A stretch of 64,000 bases of DNA from Akkermansia sp. (GTDB lineage: Bacteria > Verrucomicrobiota > Verrucomicrobiia > Verrucomicrobiales > Akkermansiaceae): positions 1 to 64,000 of the forward strand of contig JAFSEZ010000022.1 of assembly GCA_017435505.1 (NCBI GenBank), given 5' to 3'. Each line of letters begins with the position of its first letter. Positions within the stretch are counted from its first letter, which is position 1. The notes beneath the pieces are model-generated. The model did not search any database. It worked only from the letters and a program-made list of their open reading frames with translations, and was not told the DNA's origin. This document shows, in pieces, positions 60,236 through 64,000 of this stretch. A program made the translations under genes and the position numbers.

Positions 60236-60264
60236 TTGACGCTCAGGGTGTGATATGGCAGAAT
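60236..60264 (+). promoter_or_regulatory. Promoter of the SRP RNA gene
   Basis: TTGACG (60236-60241) and CAGAAT (60259-60264) are 17 bp apart; transcription would begin near 60270, where the RNA helix begins. Confidence 0.6.
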
Positions 60265-60377
60265 GGCTGCGCCGTCGGGGTCGCCCGGAGGTGCAGCTGG
60301 AAAACCCCGCCAGGACCGAGAGGTAGCAACGGTATTCAGACTGCACTTGTCGGGAGTGGCTCCGGCGGCACTTTTTT
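60265..60377 (+). ncRNA. ffs: Signal recognition particle RNA, small bacterial type
   Basis: The RNA folds as one long hairpin. The outer helix is GCCGTCGGGGTC (60271-60282) with GGCTCCGGCGGC (60358-60369), a middle pairing is TGCAG with CTGCA, and the tip is the conserved SRP domain CAGGACC-GAGA-GGTAGCAACGG (60311-60332), with a GNRA loop at 60318-60321 and the AGCAA internal loop that binds Ffh. A T6 run at 60372-60377 ends it. It partners Ffh and FtsY in co-translational membrane targeting. Exact ends are estimated. Confidence 0.9.
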
Positions 60378-60454
60378 GGATTGATAAAGCCATAGATGCT
60401 CAAAATTCAAGCTTGAAAAGCGGGGGAGGCGTGTGTTATGATGGCGGCACGCTT

Positions 60455-60976
60455 ATGAAACTGAGAACTTTATTTGCTGCATGGATGCTGGGTCTTTTCT
60501 GCCTGGTGAGTGCCCCTGTGATGGCGCAGGACGAGGCTACTGAAGAAAAGACGGAGGAGACAGCCGCCGCAGAGGAGGAGACTCCCAAGGTGGATAAGAA
60601 GCGCCAATCTGCCTTGGCCGGTTGGGTGAAAAAAGAATTGGTGGTGGCCAAGAAGGCAGCAGCCATGGTGAAAAAGGCAGCCAAAAAGCCCGCTGAAGCG
60701 GAAAAGATGGCTAAAAAGCTGGAAAAGATGGCAGAGCCATACTTGGTATTGTATGGTCCCGGAGCCAAGGCAGATGCCACCGTGACTGAGCGCAAATTGA
60801 CAGTAGATGAAATCACAGAGGCTCAGAAACCCTTTGCCAAACAGCGCGCCATTGTTCTTAAGAATCTGGAGAAATATATGGATGACTACGCAGATGCCGC
60901 TGAGCGTTCATACGATAAAGCCCCGGAGGAATTCGTGCCGGCTGTGCAGGTATTCATCAAGATGATGACGGACTAG
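60455..60976 (+). CDS. Small exported Lys/Ala-rich protein
   Basis: From the ATG at 60455 the protein has 173 residues. A signal peptide (LFAAWMLGLFCLVSAPVMAQ) is followed by an acidic Glu/Thr stretch (EATEEKTEETAAAEEE), then a highly charged helical region with KKAAAMVKKAAKKPAEAEK, probably coiled-coil or polyanion-binding, and a short helical C-terminus. I do not recognise a family. It begins 78 bp after the SRP RNA terminator. An earlier in-frame ATG would run through the SRP RNA and is rejected. Confidence 0.7.
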   Translation: MKLRTLFAAWMLGLFCLVSAPVMAQDEATEEKTEETAAAEEETPKVDKKRQSALAGWVKKELVVAKKAAAMVKKAAKKPAEAEKMAKKLEKMAEPYLVLYGPGAKADATVTERKLTVDEITEAQKPFAKQRAIVLKNLEKYMDDYADAAERSYDKAPEEFVPAVQVFIKMMTD

Positions 60977-61031
60977 TCCCTTGCGACAACTTGATTGTGG
61001 CTGCTGTGCGGGGAACTGCGCAGCAGCTTTG

Positions 61032-63686
61032 TTATACCCCGGTACCTACAATATCGAGCAACTCCTGCGGGTTCAGGTGGCAGAGCAGGGATTCCAGTCC
61101 CCCGGCCAGGAGCGCATCTGCCATGGCACGTTTGCGGGTGAGCATGTTGTGGATATTTTGCTCGATGGTGCCGCGGCAGATGAGGGGGTGTACCAGCACA
61201 TGTTTTGTCTGGCCGATGCGGTAGGCGCGGTCGCTTGCTTGGTTTTCGATGGCGGGGTTCCACCAGCGGTCGAAGTGGATGACGTGGGAGGCGCGGGTGA
61301 GGTTGAGTCCCGTACCGGCCGCTTTGAGGGAGAGGATGAAGAAGGGCGGGCCGCCGGGCTGTTGGAATTGGCTCACGAGTTGTTGGCGCTCTGCAATGGG
61401 GGTGCCGCCGTGCAGCATCAATCCCGGTGTACCGAAAATATCTGCCAGCACATCGTGCAGAGCCGGCATGATGCTGCGGTATTGGGTGAACACCAGACAA
61501 GCATCTCCGGCGGCAGCAATTTGGCGGGCGAGCTGTGCCAGACGCTCCATTTTTCCACTTCGGGCAGGGTCGTAAAACTCCTCTCCCAAGTACTGGGCGG
61601 GATGGTTGCAGATTTGCTTGAGGCGGCTGAGGATGGGCAGTACGAGCGTGAGGCGTGTTTGCGGGTCGGGTTCCGTGACTACGGCTCGCAGGTGCTCTAC
61701 CTCGTGGGTATAGAGCCGCGTTTGCTCCGGGGTGAGCAGGCAATAGGCGGCTTGCTCGCTGCGGGGCGGCAGCTCCGGCAGCAGGGCGGGGTCACTCTTG
61801 AGCCGCCGGAGCATGAAGGGGCGCACCAGCCGCTTCAGCGGAGCATAGTCGGTACCCAAGCCACGTACCATGGCGTTGAACTCTTTTTCGCTGCCCAGCA
61901 AACCGGGTGTCAGGAACTCGAACAAGCTCCGCAGCTCGGAGAGGGAATTCTCCACCGGTGTGCCGGAAAGCGCCACGCGCCGCGGGGAGGAAAGCTGCGC
62001 TACCGCGCGGCTGCGTTGCGAATCCGCATTTTTGATGGCCTGTGCCTCATCCAGCACCACGGCGGGGAAGGTACAAAGCTGTAGCAACTCGTTGCGGGTG
62101 ACCATGCCATAGGTGGTGAGTGCCACATGCCCCCGCCGCAGCAACCAAGCGGGGTTGGTGCGCAGGTAGTGTTCGTCGGAAGCAGAGAGGGCATAGGGGT
62201 GCAGCACCTGCACGCGCAGTTGCGGGGCGAAGCGGCGCAGTTCCTCCTGCCAGTTTTCCAGCAGCGAGGTCGGCGCTACGATGAGAGCCGCCCCGGTATC
62301 CAGCACCCCGCTTTGGTGCAGGTGAGCCAGCCAAGCGATGATTTGGAGGGTCTTGCCCAGCCCCATATCATCTGCCAGGCAAGCGCCAAAACCTGTTTCG
62401 GTGACTCCCAGCAGGAAGCGTACCCCCTCCCGCTGGTAGGGGCGCAGGGTGGCATCCAGCGCCGGGGGAAGCTGCAAAGCGGGGGCTGCGAGAGAAAGTG
62501 AGCTGAGAGCCCGCGCCAGTTGCTCTCCCGGCACCACCCGCACCCCCTCCTCCGGTGGGGGAAGCAGGGGTAAGGCGGTGCTGCGGTGCCCCAGCAGGTA
62601 GCGCAGGCCCGCGATGAGCGGGATGCCCCCGGCGGCCATGCGGCTTGCCTGCCGCCAGGTGTCGAGCAAGCGCTGCAATTTTTCCTTGTCCAGCCGAATC
62701 CAATCCCCGCGAAAACGCACCAAGCCATCATCCCCCGCCAGCAGGGCGGCCAGTTCCTCCTCGCTCAGATAATGCCCCCCCAGCGCCACGCGGGGGATAA
62801 AGCGCAGCAGCGAGCCTACGTTGAGAGAGGGGGCACCATCTGCCTTGGAGTGCGAGGAATCGGCAGCTTCCAGTGCTACCTCCAGCTCGGCGCGGGGAGG
62901 CAGCGTGCGCCACAGGTTTACCATGCGTGTCTCTATCCCTGCGTTTTCCAACGCGGGGATGCACTCTAAAAAGCGGTAAGCGTGGCGTGCGCTCCAAGCG
63001 CAAGCCCGGTAAACCTCTCCTGAATCGATAAGTTGGCGCAGAAACTCATGCGCCGCAGCTGCGTGTTGCAGCGGTTGCAGTAGGGAGAGTAGCGCACTAT
63101 GGGTATCATCTGCCAGGAGTTGGGGTGCCATGCCCAGTGGCGCGTGGCGTGCACTGCCATCCTGCCCGGCTTTGTGAACAAAGGTGGCCAAGAAGGCAAA
63201 GGGTGCACTCTCGGCGTTGTCTCCGGCGTTTTCTGCCAAATGAAAACAGAGTTTGCCCAATTGTTGCCAGCCCTCGCCCAGGCGGTTGAGCCATTCTTCC
63301 GGGCTCAATCCGGCGCGTGCTGCCATCTCCAGCAGGGCAGGATGCAGCGTGTCAAACCACTCCGCCAAGCGTCCCGCCGATACACTGCCGCCATAGAGAG
63401 GGGGCATGCTCTCCAGCCATGCGGTGATTTCTGTCGGGGTAAGCGGTGGCAGAGCATCCACCACGTCTCCACGGCGGCGGGTTCGCAGCCAGTGCATGAG
63501 CCGCAGGCGCGCTTTCTCACGCAGCCACGCCAGCAAGGGGGAGGCCCCTGCCGGGAGACCATGCTGCACCAAATCCAGCATGCCGCGTCCTGCAGAGGCA
63601 GAGAATGCTCGCTCCAGGCGTGGCAAAGCACCGGCAGGGCATAGGCGCAGCCCGCCTTCTTCATCTGCCACGAGGGAGATTATCAT
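61032..63686 (-). CDS. SNF2-family helicase/ATPase
   Basis: The 884-residue protein has a long N-terminal region (about residues 1-420, the SNF2-associated part, ending in the VRFRGDWIRLDKEKLQRLLD-like segment), then a SNF2/SWI2 motor. Seen: LADDMGLGKTLQ (Walker A), VLDEAQAIKN (motif II), ALSGTPVENSLSELRSL, CLVFTQY, LMLHGGTP, and SLKAAGTGLNLTRASHVIHF with DRAYRIGQT (motifs V, VI). Bacterial members (RapA/HepA relatives) remodel nucleic acid-protein complexes; some sit in defence islands, but no such genes are nearby. There is no zinc-finger SWIM domain. Confidence 0.9.
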   Translation of the reverse strand: MIISLVADEEGGLRLCPAGALPRLERAFSASAGRGMLDLVQHGLPAGASPLLAWLREKARLRLMHWLRTRRRGDVVDALPPLTPTEITAWLESMPPLYGGSVSAGRLAEWFDTLHPALLEMAARAGLSPEEWLNRLGEGWQQLGKLCFHLAENAGDNAESAPFAFLATFVHKAGQDGSARHAPLGMAPQLLADDTHSALLSLLQPLQHAAAAHEFLRQLIDSGEVYRACAWSARHAYRFLECIPALENAGIETRMVNLWRTLPPRAELEVALEAADSSHSKADGAPSLNVGSLLRFIPRVALGGHYLSEEELAALLAGDDGLVRFRGDWIRLDKEKLQRLLDTWRQASRMAAGGIPLIAGLRYLLGHRSTALPLLPPPEEGVRVVPGEQLARALSSLSLAAPALQLPPALDATLRPYQREGVRFLLGVTETGFGACLADDMGLGKTLQIIAWLAHLHQSGVLDTGAALIVAPTSLLENWQEELRRFAPQLRVQVLHPYALSASDEHYLRTNPAWLLRRGHVALTTYGMVTRNELLQLCTFPAVVLDEAQAIKNADSQRSRAVAQLSSPRRVALSGTPVENSLSELRSLFEFLTPGLLGSEKEFNAMVRGLGTDYAPLKRLVRPFMLRRLKSDPALLPELPPRSEQAAYCLLTPEQTRLYTHEVEHLRAVVTEPDPQTRLTLVLPILSRLKQICNHPAQYLGEEFYDPARSGKMERLAQLARQIAAAGDACLVFTQYRSIMPALHDVLADIFGTPGLMLHGGTPIAERQQLVSQFQQPGGPPFFILSLKAAGTGLNLTRASHVIHFDRWWNPAIENQASDRAYRIGQTKHVLVHPLICRGTIEQNIHNMLTRKRAMADALLAGGLESLLCHLNPQELLDIVGTGV

Positions 63687-63719
63687 AAGGAGATGGTAAC
63701 TTGTGACCGGCGGGTGAGC

Positions 63720-64000
63720 TCAGGGCTTGGGCTGCAGGTGGGGCAGCACATGCTGCTCCAGGAAATCCACATCGCGCTTGGCCTTTTGCCCGGCGCGGCT
63801 TTCGGGGTCAATGTCAATCGCTTGGCGCATGCAGTTGAGTTGGTTTTCATAGTCGCGCAGCAGAGCATAGCCATCTGCTTTGCACAACACCGCCTTTTGG
63901 CGGGCTTCCGGCACCAAATTCGGCTGTGCCAAGTAGGCATCTAACTGCGCGATGGAATCTTTCACTTCTGCTGCTGATAATTTGCCCGCAAAGGTGGAGG
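63720..64000 (-). CDS. Partial gene, C-terminal helical (TPR-like) part
   Basis: The frame is open from the stop at 63720 to the right edge, so 93 C-terminal residues are visible and the start is outside. The end has a TPR-like pattern (KADGYALLRDYENQLNCMRQAIDIDPES) and closes VDFLEQHVLPHLQPKP. No family can be named from this. It lies 33 bp upstream of the SNF2 gene, on the same strand. Confidence 0.6.
   Translation of the reverse strand, partial: STFAGKLSAAEVKDSIAQLDAYLAQPNLVPEARQKAVLCKADGYALLRDYENQLNCMRQAIDIDPESRAGQKAKRDVDFLEQHVLPHLQPKP

Noticed and set aside
60263..60454. Extension of the Lys/Ala-rich protein upstream of 60455
   Set aside because: Those codons lie in the SRP RNA and its terminator; the signal peptide begins exactly at the ATG at 60455.

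Overview
The window looks like part of the main chromosome of a Verrucomicrobiota bacterium, probably an Akkermansiaceae-like gut or mucosal organism. This rests on a giant autotransporter-repeat protease, a PEP-CTERM protein ending in an arginine tail, a GH18 enzyme fused to a sialidase-type N-terminal domain, a six-hairpin glycosidase, and starts that mostly lack a Shine-Dalgarno and often sit at or just after a -10 box. The assignment is inference; no 16S gene is present. I saw no tRNA, rRNA, CRISPR array, prophage or insertion sequence.

Layout, left half. Positions 1-10932 (minus) hold the first 3644 codons of one giant secreted protein: signal peptide, chymotrypsin-fold serine protease with triad H116/D151/S271, then a very long autotransporter-type beta-repeat region, cut by the left edge. 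From 11162 to 20211 (plus) runs a tight operon: hexose-6-phosphate mutarotase, SanA/ElyC protein, MenD-like ThDP enzyme, exported PDZ protein, exported hypothetical and a 1430-residue exported ankyrin protein, closed by a strong terminator. Next on the minus strand are ilvC, a 75-residue integrase-like stub, rpmB, and the operon purB - six-hairpin glycosidase - mnmE, then a BASS transporter and a PEP-CTERM protein. From 31099 come a polytopic membrane protein (plus), a sugar-porter MFS protein with an unusual insert, folC and ahcY (minus), then GH18, SDR, DUF2156 and YkgJ-type genes (plus).

The most notable feature lies at 41.4-45.7 kb. Four 16-bp near-palindromes TGTTCCATGTGGAACA, one base from the usual parS sequence, occur within 3.5 kb around argS and two exported-protein genes. 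Just to their right, between a lipoprotein gene and ribD, is an AT-rich intergenic region with five perfect TTATNCACA DnaA boxes in 167 bp. Base composition also switches there: plus strand C>G on the near left, G>C on the right in sampled lines. I read this as the chromosomal replication origin with its centromere-like ParB sites; dnaA, parA and parB are outside the window and dnaN is about 10 kb to the right.

Right half. ribD, a second copy of the polytopic membrane family, a polyprenyl diphosphate synthase, cysE and an FAD protein run on the plus strand away from the origin. Then follow an orphan, shortened ActB-like iron-sulfur protein (minus), a DUF3472 exported protein and exonuclease III (plus), dnaN, L-serine dehydratase and glycine C-acetyltransferase (minus; the last two are linked to serine/glycine/threonine catabolism), a well-supported small SRP RNA gene at about 60265-60377, a short Lys/Ala-rich exported protein, a SNF2 helicase, and the 3' end of one more gene at the right edge.
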